Source: Actinacidiphila rubida
GTDB taxonomy: Bacteria; Actinomycetota; Actinomycetes; Streptomycetales; Streptomycetaceae
Length of the DNA stretch: 64,000 nt
Assembly: GCF_900110255.1 (NCBI RefSeq)
Contig: NZ_FODD01000040.1
Location: forward strand, 1 to 64,000
Direction: 5' to 3'
In this document: piece by piece, positions 1 to 8,871 of the stretch
Layout of the letters: every line of letters begins with the position of its first letter
Numbering within the stretch: position 1 is the first letter of the stretch
The notes under the pieces: model-generated
Seen by the model: only the letters and a program-made list of their open reading frames with translations
What the model was told of the DNA's origin: nothing
Database searches by the model: none
Translations under genes and position numbers: made by a program

Positions 1-57
1 GCATGTGTTAAGCACGCCGCCAGCGTTCGTCCTGAGCCAGGATCAAACTCTCCGTGA
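1..57 (-). rRNA. rrs: 16S ribosomal RNA, 5' end (partial)
   Basis: The reverse complement reads as the 5' end of bacterial 16S rRNA: GGAGAGTTTGATCCTGGCTC followed by the AGGACGAACGCTGGCGGCG segment and the conserved GCTTAACACATGC. Only about 57 bases lie inside the window; the rest of the gene lies to the left. Transcription runs leftward, the same direction as tyrS. The mature 5' end is placed by analogy to other actinomycetes and could be off by a few bases. Confidence 0.97.
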
Positions 58-122
58 ATGCTTCCGGGCTATCCCGGCAACACACGAAAGAGCGGGACGA
101 TCGGAGGAATAATCCGACCGCC

Positions 123-140
123 CACAGCGTCCTCGCTGTG
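123..140 (-). other. Leader hairpin upstream of 16S rRNA
   Basis: A perfect 7-bp inverted repeat (CACAGCG, 4-base loop, CGCTGTG) lies about 65 bases before the 16S start. It probably folds in the pre-rRNA leader. Its role is not evident from sequence. Confidence 0.5.
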
Positions 141-207
141 TCTTGCCTTCCCGCTACAGGAAGGACTTTTCAAAGGAACCACATCCACCACGGCGAACCG
201 TGAGGGA

Positions 208-260
208 CGGGGTATCAACATATCTGGCGTTGACTTTTGGCACGCTGTTGAGTTCTCAAG
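208..260 (-). promoter_or_regulatory. rRNA leader: boxA-like/processing element
   Basis: On the minus strand this reads CTTGAGAACTCAACAGCGTG, then a stretch ending in GATATGTTGATACCCC. TTGAGAACTCAACAG-type sequences are typical of actinobacterial pre-rRNA leaders and are associated with antitermination and with pairing to the spacer for RNase III processing. It lies between the promoter near 323-350 and the 16S start. The assignment rests on recall of other actinomycete leaders. Confidence 0.6.
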
Positions 261-322
261 GAACGGACGCTTCCTTCGGTTCCCTTTCGGGCCCCTCCGG
301 GCTTTCCCTTCGTTGTGTTCCC

Positions 323-350
323 ACCGTACCGGATTTCCCTGCCGAGTCAT
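323..350 (-). promoter_or_regulatory. Candidate rrn promoter
   Basis: On the minus strand ATGACT (345-350) and TACGGT (323-328) are separated by 16 bases. This fits a -35/-10 pair of the vegetative sigma factor and has the TAnnnT form seen in Streptomyces rrn promoters. Other promoters may lie further upstream between 350 and 490. No coding sequence is supported in 58-572; short open frames there are not credible. Confidence 0.45.
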
Positions 351-492
351 AATCGGCTTCACCGTTGTGGATTTCGGCATGCCGAATTCCGTCCCGGTGA
401 TCGGGAAGACGTAGGTAGTGGGTGGCCGCTCGTGAGGTGAGTGTCGGGTGAACCCGTCCCACCGTTTCAGCGGCTCGGACTACGTTACGCAG

Positions 493-525
493 GAGCGGCG
501 GCCGAGTCAAGCTCAGCCGCCGCTC
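493..525 (-). terminator. Hairpin downstream of tyrS
   Basis: A perfect 10-bp stem (GAGCGGCGGC / GCCGCCGCTC) with a 13-base loop lies about 50 bases past the tyrS stop and before the rrn promoter region. It lacks a U-tract, as many Streptomyces terminators do. It would insulate tyrS transcription from the rRNA operon. Confidence 0.55.
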
Positions 526-572
526 AAACGTGGATTTTCAGCCGTGTCCGGCCGGGAGCGGCCGGATCGCGG

Positions 573-1853
573 TCAGCCGGCGGTCAGTTCGACCGCGCCG
601 AGGTTGCGCTTGCCGCGCCGCAGGACCAGCCAGCGGCCGTGGATCAGATCGGCCGCGGTCGGCACCGCGTCCTCGCTCTCCACCTTGGCGTTGTTGACGT
701 AGGCGCCGCCCTCCTTGATGGTGCGGCGGGCGGCGGACTTGCTGGGGACCAGCTCGACGGCCGCCAACAGGTCGGCGACCGGCGCGAGTTCCGTGACCTG
801 TGCCCGGGGCAGCTCACTCAGGGCGGCGGCCAGCGTGCGCTCGTCGAGGTCGGCGAGCTCCCCCTGGCCGAAAAGTGCCCTGGACGCGGCGATGACCGCC
901 GCGCACTGGTCGGCGCCGTGGACCAGCGTGGTCAGCTCCTCCGCCAGGGCGCGCTGGGCGGCGCGGGCCTGCGGCCGCTCCTCGGTCGCCCGCTCCAGCT
1001 CCTCGATCTCCTCACGCGTCCTGAAGCTGAAGGTCCTCAGGTAGCGCGCCACGTCGCGGTCGTCGGCGTTCAGCCAGAACTGGTAGAAGGCGTAGGGCGT
1101 GGTCAGCTCGGGGTCGAGCCAGACCGCGCCGCCCTCGGTCTTGCCGAACTTGGTGCCGTCGGCCTTTGTGAGCAGGTTCTGGGTGAGGGCGTGGGCGGAG
1201 CCGTGCGGCTGGTTGCCGGCGATGCGCCGGATCAGGTCCAGACCCGCGGTGATGTTGCCCCACTGGTCGCTGCCGCCGATCTGCAGCGTGCAGCCGTAGG
1301 CGCGGTAGAGCTCCAGGAAGTCCAGCGACTGGAGGATCACGTAGCTGAACTCGGTGTAGCTCATGCCCTCGCCGTCGAGGCGGGACTTCACCGTCTCCCG
1401 GGCCAGCATCTGGTTGACGCTGAAGTGCTTGCCGTAGTCGCGCAGCAGTGCGAGCGCGGACAGGCCCTCGGTCCACTCGTAGTTGTTGGCCATGACCGCC
1501 TGGGTGGGTCCCGGGGTGTCGAAGTCCAGGAACGCGGCGAGCTGCCCGCGCAGGGCGGTGACCCAGGACTGCACGGTCTCGACGTCGTTCAGCACCCGCT
1601 CGGCGCTGGGCTTCGGGTCGCCGATGAGACCGGTGGCGCCGCCGACGAGGGCGATCGGCCGGTGGCCGGCGAGCTGGAAGCGCCGCAGCGCGAGGATCTG
1701 GGTGAGGTGGCCGACGTGGAGGCTCTGCGCGGTCGGGTCGAAGCCGCAATAGAGGGTGAGGGGACCGTCCGCGAGCGCCTTGCGCAGGGCTTCCTCGTCG
1801 GTGGTCTGGGCCAGTACGCCCCGCCACCGCAGCTCGTCGACGATGTCCGTCAC
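573..1853 (-). CDS. tyrS: Tyrosyl-tRNA synthetase
   Basis: Charges tRNA-Tyr with tyrosine in the cytoplasm. The 426-residue product has a class I catalytic core with the HIGH-type motif HVGH at about 46-49 after GFDPTAQSL, the tyrosine/tRNA segment GGSDQWGN near 193-200, and the KMSKS variant KFGKT at about 235-239. An S4-like RNA-binding domain fills the last 70 residues ([15 protein letters not shown]). Length matches bacterial TyrRS. The GTG start at 1853 was chosen because AAGGAG lies 12 bases upstream and the product begins as in relatives; the frame stays open further upstream without support. It sits directly upstream of an rRNA operon on the same strand. No T-box leader was recognised in the short gap to the next gene. 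Confidence 0.97.
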   Translation of the reverse strand: MTDIVDELRWRGVLAQTTDEEALRKALADGPLTLYCGFDPTAQSLHVGHLTQILALRRFQLAGHRPIALVGGATGLIGDPKPSAERVLNDVETVQSWVTALRGQLAAFLDFDTPGPTQAVMANNYEWTEGLSALALLRDYGKHFSVNQMLARETVKSRLDGEGMSYTEFSYVILQSLDFLELYRAYGCTLQIGGSDQWGNITAGLDLIRRIAGNQPHGSAHALTQNLLTKADGTKFGKTEGGAVWLDPELTTPYAFYQFWLNADDRDVARYLRTFSFRTREEIEELERATEERPQARAAQRALAEELTTLVHGADQCAAVIAASRALFGQGELADLDERTLAAALSELPRAQVTELAPVADLLAAVELVPSKSAARRTIKEGGAYVNNAKVESEDAVPTAADLIHGRWLVLRRGKRNLGAVELTAG

Positions 1854-2005
1854 GGTGTCCGTGTCTCCTTGGGTCGGCGCGATGCCGTCGGTGGTCTGTC
1901 GGGGCGTCCACGGTCTCCGGAGAGGCGTGGACGCGGTGAGTCCGAGGGTACGCGGTGCGGCCGAGGTGGCCGCAATCGTTTCCCGCACCGGTCGCGCGGC
2001 CGCGG

Positions 2006-2644
2006 TCAGGACCGCTTGCGCGGGGTGTGGGCCCGGTAGGGGCTGACGGTGGGGTCGCCGTCGATCCAGTAGCGCCATGGGTGGCCGGCGCCCTCGCCGC
2101 CGACGCCGGTGCGCGGGCCGGTACGGACGGCGCCGGGGGCGGGCGGGGAGCCGGCGAGGATGCGGAACGGGCCGTTGCCGTCGGAGCAGGCGTCGGCCCC
2201 GTTGAGGGTGCGGTCGACGCTCAGCGCGGTGGCGAGGCGGGCGGGGCCCTGGGCCAGGTCGCTGGGCTTGCGGGAGGTGGGCCGGTGGGCGCGGGCCAGC
2301 GCGGTGCCCGCGGTGATCTCGCCGGCGCGCAGCAGCACTCCGCTGGGCTGTCCCTCGGGTCCGCAGACCAGGTTCAAGCAGTGCCACATGCCATAGGTGA
2401 AGTAGACGTAGGTGTGTCCGGGCGGGCCGAACATCACGGCGTTGCGGTCGGTGCGTCCGCGGTAGGCGTGGGAGCCCGGGTCGTTGGGGCCGTCGTAGGC
2501 CTCGACCTCGGTGAGTCGCAGGTCGATCGGTCCGTCGTCGGTGACCCGGACCAGCGTGCGGCCGAGCAGGTCGGGGGCGATCTCCAGGACGGGCCGGTCG
2601 AAGAAGGACCGGGGCAGCGGTGTCCGGTCGGGTGCGGTGATCAC
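2006..2644 (-). CDS. 3-methyladenine DNA glycosylase (AAG/MPG family)
   Basis: Base-excision repair enzyme that removes alkylated purines from DNA. The protein of about 212 residues shows the AAG family signature: LLGRTLVR, then [22 protein letters not shown] containing the catalytic-type Glu, then [20 protein letters not shown] and LNLVCGPEG, with VLLRAGEI following. The GTG at 2644 is preferred because the product then begins right before the conserved [20 protein letters not shown] block. A TTG at 2701 would add 19 unconserved residues. No strong ribosome-binding site is seen at either. It lies between tyrS and a divergently transcribed Spo0M-like gene. Confidence 0.9.
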   Translation of the reverse strand: MITAPDRTPLPRSFFDRPVLEIAPDLLGRTLVRVTDDGPIDLRLTEVEAYDGPNDPGSHAYRGRTDRNAVMFGPPGHTYVYFTYGMWHCLNLVCGPEGQPSGVLLRAGEITAGTALARAHRPTSRKPSDLAQGPARLATALSVDRTLNGADACSDGNGPFRILAGSPPAPGAVRTGPRTGVGGEGAGHPWRYWIDGDPTVSPYRAHTPRKRS

Positions 2645-2739
2645 GGGGATCGAGCGTAGTGGAACCGCCGGGGCGTCCTCGGCGTTCGTAGAGTTCGCCA
2701 AGATCTGTGCAAAGAAGAGGCAAACCGAGAGGTGCGGGC

Positions 2740-3537
2740 ATGGGGTTCAAGAAGCTGCTGGCGAGCCTGGGGGCGGGCGGGGCGTCGGTGGAGACCGAGC
2801 TGGCGCAGGCGGACGTGGTGCCGGGCGGTGTGGTCCACGGCGAGGTGCGCGTGCAGGGCGGCTCGGTCGAGCAGCGGATCCAGGGACTGTCGGTGGGCCT
2901 CCAGGCGCGGGTCGAGGTGGAGCGCAGGGACGCGCAGGGCAACGAGACGGAGCACCACCAGAACATCGAGTTCCACCGGGAGCAGATCGGCGGGGAGTTC
3001 GTGCTGCTGCCGGAGGCGGTGCACAGCGTGCCGTTCGCGCTGGAGATCCCGTGGGAGACGCCGGTGACGATGTTCCTCGGCCGTCATCTGACCGGGATGA
3101 ACGTGGGGGTGAGCACGGAGCTGCAGATCGCCCGGGCGGTCGACAAGGGCGACCTCGATCCGGTGAACGTCCACCCGCTGCCGGCGCAGCAGGCCCTGCT
3201 GGACGCGTTCGGGCAGCTGGGGTTCGCGTTCAAGGGCGCGGATCTGGAGAAGGGGCGGCTGCACCACACGCGGCAGCGGCTGCCGTTCTACCAGGAGATC
3301 GAGTTCCGGGTGCCGAGCCAGTACCGCGGGCTGAGCGAGGTGGAGCTGACGTTCGTGGCGGACGCCGACGCGATGGACGTCGTGCTGGAGATGGACAAGA
3401 AGCCGGGCCTGTTCAGCACGGGGAGTGACACCCACCGCTCGTTCACGATGGGGATGCACGCGGTGGAGCAGACGGACTGGGCGGCGTACCTGCACGGGTG
3501 GCTCGCCGAGGTGGGCGGTAAGCGGAACTGGTTCTAG
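2740..3537 (+). CDS. Spo0M-like sporulation-control (arrestin-fold) protein
   Basis: The 265-residue protein starts [21 protein letters not shown], the typical N-terminus of the SpoOM/Spo0M family, followed by [14 protein letters not shown] and a beta-rich arrestin-like two-domain body. In Bacillus, Spo0M affects sporulation and cell division; the actinomycete role is less clear. The ATG at 2740 follows GAGAGGTG at good spacing; an upstream GTG at 2707 is less likely. There are no membrane segments and no catalytic motif. It is divergent from the DNA glycosylase, so both promoters must lie in the roughly 95-base interval. Confidence 0.88.
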   Translation: MGFKKLLASLGAGGASVETELAQADVVPGGVVHGEVRVQGGSVEQRIQGLSVGLQARVEVERRDAQGNETEHHQNIEFHREQIGGEFVLLPEAVHSVPFALEIPWETPVTMFLGRHLTGMNVGVSTELQIARAVDKGDLDPVNVHPLPAQQALLDAFGQLGFAFKGADLEKGRLHHTRQRLPFYQEIEFRVPSQYRGLSEVELTFVADADAMDVVLEMDKKPGLFSTGSDTHRSFTMGMHAVEQTDWAAYLHGWLAEVGGKRNWF

Positions 3538-3617
3538 GGTTCTAGGCTCGCGTGCGAAGGCTCTGGCGGCGAGGTGACTCGCGGTCAGGACGATCCGGAC
3601 GATCAGGAGGTGCCGAG

Positions 3618-4157
3618 GTGACCGAGCAAGCGCGGCGGCCGCTCCCCCACGATTTCCACCCGCCGGTCCCGGCGTTCACGGTGGTCAGCGACGACGTGTC
3701 GGCGGGGGCGACGCTCAAGGACGACCAGGTGTTTGCGGCGGGCAACACGTCGCCACAGCTGCGCTGGGAGGGCTTCCCGGCGGGGACGAAGAGCTTCGCC
3801 GTCACCTGCTACGACCCGGACGCGCCGACCGGCAGCGGTTTCTGGCACTGGGTGCTGTTCGACGTTCCTGCGTCGGTGACGGAGCTGCCGCGCGGTGCGG
3901 GCACCGGTGATTTCGCGGGGCTGCCGGCGGGCGCGGTGCAGGCGCGGAACGACTACGGCACGCGGGACTTCGGCGGGGCGGCGCCGCCGCCCGGCGACGG
4001 CCCGCACCGGTACGTGTTCACGGTGTACGCGGTGGACCAGGAGAAGCTGGGTCCGGACGCGGACGCCTCGCCGGCCGTGGTGGGCTTCAACCTGCGCTTC
4101 CACACGCTGGCCAGGGCGCAGCTGATCGGCGAGTACGAGAATCCCGAGGGCGCCTGA
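3618..4157 (+). CDS. YbhB/YbcL-type PEBP (Raf kinase inhibitor-like) protein
   Basis: Phosphatidylethanolamine-binding-protein fold of about 179 residues. Visible family motifs are SPQLRWEGFPAGTKSFAVTCYDPDAPTGSGFWHW (the ligand-pocket DPDAP and FWHW), then ARNDYGTRDFGGAAPPPGDGPHRYVFTVYAVD. Bacterial members bind small anionic ligands but have no settled function. The GTG at 3618 was chosen because AGGAGG lies about 9 bases upstream; the frame is open further upstream without conservation. No signal peptide is seen, so it is predicted cytoplasmic. It may be co-transcribed with the Spo0M-like gene 80 bases upstream. Confidence 0.92.
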   Translation: MTEQARRPLPHDFHPPVPAFTVVSDDVSAGATLKDDQVFAAGNTSPQLRWEGFPAGTKSFAVTCYDPDAPTGSGFWHWVLFDVPASVTELPRGAGTGDFAGLPAGAVQARNDYGTRDFGGAAPPPGDGPHRYVFTVYAVDQEKLGPDADASPAVVGFNLRFHTLARAQLIGEYENPEGA

Positions 4158-4841
4158 CTCCGCCCGTTCCGCTGCGTGGTTAATCGTTTGCGGAGCGGTG
4201 CCGGGCCGCGCACAGTGGTGCGTGGCCCGGTGACGCGGCGGCCACCCGGACCATGTGCCCGGGCGGCTCGTGTTCCGGGTGGCCGGCACCGCTGCTGCGG
4301 GGGCGGCGGTGCGTCGCGCGGCGGATCCTCTCGTGCCCGAGCGGCCGGGGGTGTGGTCTGTCGTGCCCCGGCCGTCTGCCGGAGCCTGGGTCCGTCACCG
4401 GGCGTCCGCGCCGGCTGACGCGCTCCGGGTGCCCGTCTCACGGGGGGCGGGATCCGGGGCGCGGGCGTTCTCCGTGGTCCGCGCGGTGGCGCTGGTCCGG
4501 GGAGGTTCGCCGTTCGGCGTGGACGTTCGGCGTGGACCTTCGGCGTGGTCGTTCACGGTGCGGTCGTCCACGGTGCGGTCGCTTGCTTCGGATGATCGCC
4601 TTTTCTTTACCCGCCTCGCCGTTTCGATCGGCGTCTCACCGGTTGCCCGGCATTCGCCGCCGGGTGTGCGACCGGTCCTTGATCGTCATTCCCGGAACTT
4701 CCCCGGAGCTTTTCCGGAATGCCGTGTCCCGCTCACCTGCCGTCTGTCGTGGGGAAATTGCGTTGTCCACGGATCGGCCCCCGGGCACAGTGGACCCACT
4801 TCGCCCGTTGGGGGGCGACGGGGTCCGGGAGGTGGGCAGGG
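4158..4841. other. 684-base intergenic region without a supported gene
   Basis: No frame here has family motifs, a credible ribosome-binding site and actinomycete codon use together. Open frames that run into the HNH gene look like chance. The region holds a short tandem-repeat tract (4512-4580) and presumably the promoter of the HNH gene in its last 200 bases, which are less GC-rich than the rest. Confidence 0.6.
4512..4580. repeat. Tandem 13/15-bp minisatellite-like repeat
   Basis: Three 13-base units run head to tail: GTTCGGCGTGGAC twice, then CTTCGGCGTGGTC. Two 15-base units follow: GTTCACGGTGCGGTC and GTCCACGGTGCGGTC. The copies are near-identical, so the tract may vary in length between strains. 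No function is evident. Confidence 0.75.
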
Positions 4842-5345
4842 ATGCGCGACACGCTGGTGCTGAATGCGAGTTTCGAGCCGCTGTCGACGGTGTCGCTGCG
4901 GCGTGCCGTCGTCCTGGTCATGCAGGACAAGGCGGTCGTCGAGCAGGCGCATCCCGGGCTGCGCATCCGCGCGGCCGACGTCGAGGTCCCGGTGCCGCAG
5001 GTGATCCGGCTCTGCCGGTTCGTGCGGGTGCCGTTCCGACAACGGGCGCCGTGGTCGCGGCGGGGTGTGCTGGTGCGTGACCGGCACCGCTGCGCGTACT
5101 GCGGGCGGCGGGCGACGACCGTCGACCACGTGCAGCCGAAGTCGCGCGGGGGTGGCGACACCTGGCTGAACACGGTGGCGGCGTGCGCGGAGGACAACCA
5201 GCGCAAGGCGGACCGTACGCCGGAGCAGGCGGGGATGACGCTGCTGGTCCGGCCGTTCGAGCCGACGCCGGGGGACGCGCTGCTGCTGGCGCTGGGTGTG
5301 CGGGAGCGGGAGCGCCTGCCGGAGTGGCTGGCGCTCCCGGCCTGA
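4842..5345 (+). CDS. HNH endonuclease-family protein
   Basis: The 167-residue protein carries a compact HNH nuclease fold: zinc-type pair C84-x2-C87 (CAYCGRR), the DH of the first motif at 95-96 (TTVDHVQPKSRGG), N110 in WLNTV, C115, and N119 with the following RKADRTP. The N-terminal 75 residues (MRDTLVLNASFEPLSTVSLR) form the conserved actinobacterial extension. This stand-alone type is common in actinomycetes and is not tied to an obvious restriction or toxin system here. The start follows GGGAGGTGGGCAGGG. Substrate unknown. It is convergent with the TauE gene, with a shared terminator between them. Confidence 0.9.
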   Translation: MRDTLVLNASFEPLSTVSLRRAVVLVMQDKAVVEQAHPGLRIRAADVEVPVPQVIRLCRFVRVPFRQRAPWSRRGVLVRDRHRCAYCGRRATTVDHVQPKSRGGGDTWLNTVAACAEDNQRKADRTPEQAGMTLLVRPFEPTPGDALLLALGVRERERLPEWLALPA

Positions 5346-5390
5346 CGGCGGCCCGGCGCCGCGGGCGTGCGGGACCGCGCGGGCAGAACG

Positions 5391-5421
5391 GGTGGGTGGA
5401 GCGCACGGCGCTCCGCCCACC
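5391..5421. terminator. Bidirectional terminator between HNH and TauE genes
   Basis: A 14-bp stem (GGTGGGTGGAGCGC / GCGCTCCGCCCACC, one G-U wobble) with a 3-base loop ends two bases before the TauE stop codon. It can serve both convergent genes. Confidence 0.8.
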
Positions 5422-5423
5422 GG

Positions 5424-6191
5424 TCATTTCAGGGCCAGTTGCACGATCGCGGCGAGGCCGACGACGACGATGAGGCCGCGCAGGGCGGTGGGCGGCAGGC
5501 GGCGTCCGATGCGGGCGCCGACCATTCCGCCGAGGGTGGCGCCGGCCGCGATCAGCCCGACGGCCGCCCAGTCCATGTGGGCGACGATGACGAAGAAGAC
5601 GGCGGCGATGCCGTTGACTATCGCGGCCAGGACGTTCTTGAGGCCGTTGACGCGCTGCAGCGGTTCGTCGAGCAGCAGGCCCATCAGGGACAGGTAGAGG
5701 ACGCCCTGGGCGGCGCCGAAGTAGCCGCCGTAGGCGCTGGCGACGAGCATCCCGAGGAGCAGGACGGGGCCGCCGTCGGTGGGGGCGCTGCTGCCGGCCG
5801 CGTCCCTGCGGGCCTGGACGAAGCGGGCGAGGCGCGGCTGCAGGACGACGAGGACGAGCGCGAGGCCGATGAGTACCGGCACGATCGCGTCGAACGCCTT
5901 GGACGGCAGCGTGACGAGCAGCATGGCGCCGCCGGCGCCGCCGATCAGGCACACGGTGCCCAGGCGCAGCAGCCGGTCGCGCTGGCCGGTGAGTTCCTTG
6001 CGGTAGCCGATGGCTCCGGCCACCGAACCGGGCACCAGCCCGAGGGCGTTGGAGACGTTGGCGGTGACCGGGGGCAGACCGACCGCGAGCAGGACGGGGA
6101 AGGTGATCAGCGTTCCCGACCCGACGATGGTGTTGATCGTGCCCGCACCGACGCCGGCCGCGAGGACCGCCACTGCTTCTGCTGGGGACAT
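5424..6191 (-). CDS. TauE/SafE-family anion (sulfite) exporter
   Basis: Integral membrane protein of 255 residues with about eight hydrophobic segments. It contains the family hallmark near the N-terminus (GVGAGTINTIVGSGTLITFPVLL, with the GxGSG-type turn) and a second related repeat in the C-terminal half (GYFGAAQGVLYLSLM). Members export sulfite, sulfonates or related anions; the substrate is not readable here. The start is supported by GGAGA 7 bases upstream of ATG 6191. It appears monocistronic, between a convergent HNH gene and the SPFH gene. Confidence 0.92.
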   Translation of the reverse strand: MSPAEAVAVLAAGVGAGTINTIVGSGTLITFPVLLAVGLPPVTANVSNALGLVPGSVAGAIGYRKELTGQRDRLLRLGTVCLIGGAGGAMLLVTLPSKAFDAIVPVLIGLALVLVVLQPRLARFVQARRDAAGSSAPTDGGPVLLLGMLVASAYGGYFGAAQGVLYLSLMGLLLDEPLQRVNGLKNVLAAIVNGIAAVFFVIVAHMDWAAVGLIAAGATLGGMVGARIGRRLPPTALRGLIVVVGLAAIVQLALK

Positions 6192-6348
6192 AGGGCTCTC
6201 CGTGATCGCTGTGCAGCCTCCCCGCCATGGAGGTCGAGGGGTGCGCGGTGATCATGCCAGCCGTGCGGACCGCTTGTCGAAGGCGGCGGCCGGATTCCCG
6301 CCGGGGCCGGCGGGGTTGCGGCGGACGTGCGGCGGGGTCGCTGCGGGA

Positions 6349-7311
6349 TCAGTCCTTGTCGAAGCGGGGCGACTCGCGGCGAGGGGCGGGCATCGCGGAC
6401 GGGTTCGAGCCGCCGTTGCCGCCGTTGCCGCCGTTGGACACGCCGGGGATGTTCATCATGCCGCCGAGGCCCTTGAGCGCGTCGTTGAGCTCGCTGGGGA
6501 TGATCCAGAGCTTGTTGGCGTCGCCCTCGGCGATCTTCGGCAGCATCTGCAGGTACTGGTAGGCGAGGAGCTTCTGGTCCGGGTCGCCCGCGTGGATGGA
6601 CTCGAAGACCGTGCGGATGGCCTGCGCCTCGCCCTCGGCGCGCAGGGCCGCGGCCTTGGCGTCACCTTCGGCGCGGAGGATCGAGGACTGCTTCTCGCCT
6701 TCCGCGGTGAGGATCTGGGACTGCCTGATGCCCTCGGCGGTGAGGATCGCGGCGCGCTTGTCGCGGTCGGCGCGCATCTGCTTCTCCATGGAGTCCTGGA
6801 TGGAGGTGGGCGGTTCGATGGCCTTGAGTTCGACGCGGTTGACGCGGATGCCCCACTTGCCGGTCGCCTCGTCGAGGACGCCGCGCAGCGCCGCGTTGAT
6901 CTCCTCGCGGGAGGTGAGGGTCCGCTCCAGGTCCATGCCGCCGATGATGTTGCGCAGCGTGGTGACGGTCAGCTGCTCGATCGCCTGGATGTAGCTGGCG
7001 ACCTCGTACGTCGCGGCGCGGGCGTCGGTGACCTGGTAGTAGATGACGGTGTCGATGTTGACCACCAGGTTGTCCTGGGTGATCACCGGCTGCGGCGGGA
7101 ACGGGACCACCTGCTCGCGCAGGTCGATCCGGTTGCGGATGGTGTCGATGAACGGGACGACGATGTTCAGCCCGGCGCTGAGGGTGCGGGTGTAGCGGCC
7201 GAAGCGCTCCACGATCGCCGCGCTGGCCTGCGGGATCACCTGCACCGTCTTGATCAGCGCGATGAAGACGAGCACCACCAGGATGATGAGGACGATGATG
7301 ATGGGCTGCAT
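6349..7311 (-). CDS. SPFH/Band-7 (stomatin-like) membrane protein
   Basis: The 320-residue protein has an N-terminal membrane segment (MQPIIIVLIILVVLVFIALIKT), then a Band 7 domain of the paraslipin/QmcA type. The domain reads AAIVERFGRYTRTLSAGLNIVVPFID, then REQVVPFPPQPVITQDN and RNIIGGMDLERTLTSREEIN, followed by an Ala/Glu-rich coiled coil with repeated ILTAEGxxQ units. These proteins form oligomeric membrane microdomain scaffolds. The C-terminus is Gly/Asn-rich (SNGGNGGNGG). The next gene upstream encodes an NfeD-type protein, the standard partner of this family. Confidence 0.94.
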   Translation of the reverse strand: MQPIIIVLIILVVLVFIALIKTVQVIPQASAAIVERFGRYTRTLSAGLNIVVPFIDTIRNRIDLREQVVPFPPQPVITQDNLVVNIDTVIYYQVTDARAATYEVASYIQAIEQLTVTTLRNIIGGMDLERTLTSREEINAALRGVLDEATGKWGIRVNRVELKAIEPPTSIQDSMEKQMRADRDKRAAILTAEGIRQSQILTAEGEKQSSILRAEGDAKAAALRAEGEAQAIRTVFESIHAGDPDQKLLAYQYLQMLPKIAEGDANKLWIIPSELNDALKGLGGMMNIPGVSNGGNGGNGGSNPSAMPAPRRESPRFDKD

Positions 7312-7449
7312 GGCCGCTCCCGCGCCGGTTGAGCCGGATGTGTCACGTACGACGACATGATCAATTGTCGCAGACAGCCGGCGCGCTCCGGGCGGGGATC
7401 GGCGAATTCCCCTCGCCCCGCGGCCTGTTGTCCGCCGGTTCGAGGCCTG

Positions 7450-7872
7450 CTACATGACGACGGCGGTCGCGCCGTCGATCTCCACCACGTCCACGTGATC
7501 CCCGGGGTCGAAGACCCGGCCGGTGTCCAGAGCCCTGGCCGACCAGACCTCGCCGCCGAGTTTGATCCGGCCGCCCGCGCCGGCGTCGACCCGCTCCAGC
7601 ACCACGGCCCGCTTGCCCTTGAGGGCGTCGATGCCGCTGCGCTGCTCGGGGCGCTGGCGGTTGCGGTAGGCCAGCGGCCGGACGAACACCAGGAGCGCCA
7701 CGGACACCGCGACGAACACGATCACCTGGGCCACGATGCCGCCGCCGAGTCCCGCGGCGGCCGCACCGGCCACCGCGCCCACCGCGAACATGCCGAATTC
7801 GGGCATTGCCGTGATCACCAGCGGGATGCCCAGTCCCACCGCGGCTATCAGCCACCACACCCATGCGTCCAC
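7450..7872 (-). CDS. NfeD-like membrane protein
   Basis: A protein of about 140 residues with two hydrophobic segments (WVWWLIAAVGLGIPLV; then a longer one ending in VFVAVSVALLVFV) and a C-terminal OB-fold of the short NfeD type: GIDALKGKRAVVLERVDAGAGGRIKLGGEVWSARAL, then GDHVDVVEIDGATAVV. NfeD proteins work with SPFH proteins; the SPFH gene follows 138 bases downstream on the same strand, supporting a two-gene membrane-domain module. Start uncertain: GTG at 7872 is taken; a TTG at 7893 would add seven residues. Confidence 0.88.
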   Translation of the reverse strand: MDAWVWWLIAAVGLGIPLVITAMPEFGMFAVGAVAGAAAAGLGGGIVAQVIVFVAVSVALLVFVRPLAYRNRQRPEQRSGIDALKGKRAVVLERVDAGAGGRIKLGGEVWSARALDTGRVFDPGDHVDVVEIDGATAVVM

Positions 7873-8079
7873 GTGGTCAATCGTAGGCGCCAACGCCCTT
7901 GGCAGGGCAGGTTCTTGTCGTGCGGGACATGTGAACCGGCCAGCTCATGACCGGATCCGGGCACGGCATGGCCTTCGCGGTGATCTCGGGCATGTGCGGG
8001 GAAACGTCCCGGAAGACCTCCGGGGAAGGGGGCGGTGAGCGGGGACACCGCGACGCCGCGGAGATCCCCACAGAAGGTC

Positions 8080-8871
8080 CTAGCTCAGGGGCAGGCCCGC
8101 GGCCGTCCAGCGGTCGCCGCGGCGCTCGACGACGAGCGGCAGGCCGAAGCAGACCGACAGGTTGCGCGAGGTCAGCTCGTCCTCGATCGGGCCGGCGGCC
8201 ACCACCTTGCCCTGGCGGATCATCAGCACGTGGGTGAAGCCGGGCGCGATCTCCTCGACGTGGTGGGTGACCATGATCATGGAGGGGGCGATCGGGTCGC
8301 GGGCCAGCCGGCCGAGGCGGCGGACCAGGTCCTCGCGGCCGCCGAGGTCGAGTCCGGCGGCGGGCTCGTCGAGCAGCAGCATCTCGGGGTCGACCATCAT
8401 CGCGCGGGCGATCAGGGTGCGCTTGCGCTCGCCCTCGGACAGGGTGCCGAACTTGCGGTCGAGGAAGTCGTTCATCCCGAGCCGGTCGAGGAACGCGCGG
8501 GCCCGGTCCTCGTCGACCTTCTCGTAGCCCTCGTGCCAGGTGGCGGTCATGCCGTAGGCGGCGGTGAGGACGGTCTCCAGCACGGTCTGGCTGCGGGGCA
8601 TCTTCTCCGCCATGGCGGCGCCGGCCATGCCGATCCGGGGCCGCAGCTCGAAGACGTCGACGCCGCCGAGCTTGTCGCCGAGGATCTGGACGGTGCCAGT
8701 GGTCGGGAAGAGGTAGCTGGACGCGACGTTGAGCAGGGTGGTCTTGCCGGCTCCGTTGGGGCCCAGGATCACCCAGCGCTCGCCCTCGGCCACCGACCAC
8801 GAGACCTGGTCCACCAGAGCCCGTCCGTCGCGGACCACGGATACGTCCACCAGCTCCAGTACATCGCTCAT
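8080..8871 (-). CDS. ABC transporter ATP-binding protein
   Basis: Nucleotide-binding subunit of about 263 residues. Walker A is GPNGAGKTT, the Q-loop region is ELRPRIGMAGAAMAEKM, the signature is LSEGERKRTLIARAMM, Walker B is LLLDEPAAGLD, and the switch His is in MVTHHVEEI. Architecture resembles stand-alone ATPases of the CcmA/YhcG group. No permease gene is adjacent, so partner and substrate are unknown. ATG 8871 was chosen because GGGAG lies about 12 bases upstream. It is divergent from the conserved unknown gene at 8994. Confidence 0.92.
   Translation of the reverse strand: MSDVLELVDVSVVRDGRALVDQVSWSVAEGERWVILGPNGAGKTTLLNVASSYLFPTTGTVQILGDKLGGVDVFELRPRIGMAGAAMAEKMPRSQTVLETVLTAAYGMTATWHEGYEKVDEDRARAFLDRLGMNDFLDRKFGTLSEGERKRTLIARAMMVDPEMLLLDEPAAGLDLGGREDLVRRLGRLARDPIAPSMIMVTHHVEEIAPGFTHVLMIRQGKVVAAGPIEDELTSRNLSVCFGLPLVVERRGDRWTAAGLPLS

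Noticed and set aside
58-510. Short open frames in the rRNA leader
   Set aside because: They overlap promoter and leader elements and show AT/GC patterns unlike coding DNA of this genome.
441-2039. Long plus-strand open frame opposite tyrS
   Set aside because: It is the GC-rich complement of tyrS; the encoded sequence is low-complexity and tyrS motifs are unambiguous on the other strand.
573-2966. 797-codon minus frame containing tyrS
   Set aside because: Upstream of the GTG at 1853 it reads through the DNA glycosylase and Spo0M genes in wrong frames as Arg/Pro-rich sequence.
4255-4863. Open frames in the 4.2-4.86 kb gap
   Set aside because: No ribosome-binding site, no motifs, and third-position composition does not stand out; the frames run into the HNH gene out of phase.
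8040-8080. GCCGCGGAGATCC motif near the ABC ATPase stop similar to that near 9845
   Set aside because: Shared stretch is only about 13 bases; not enough to claim a third repeat copy.
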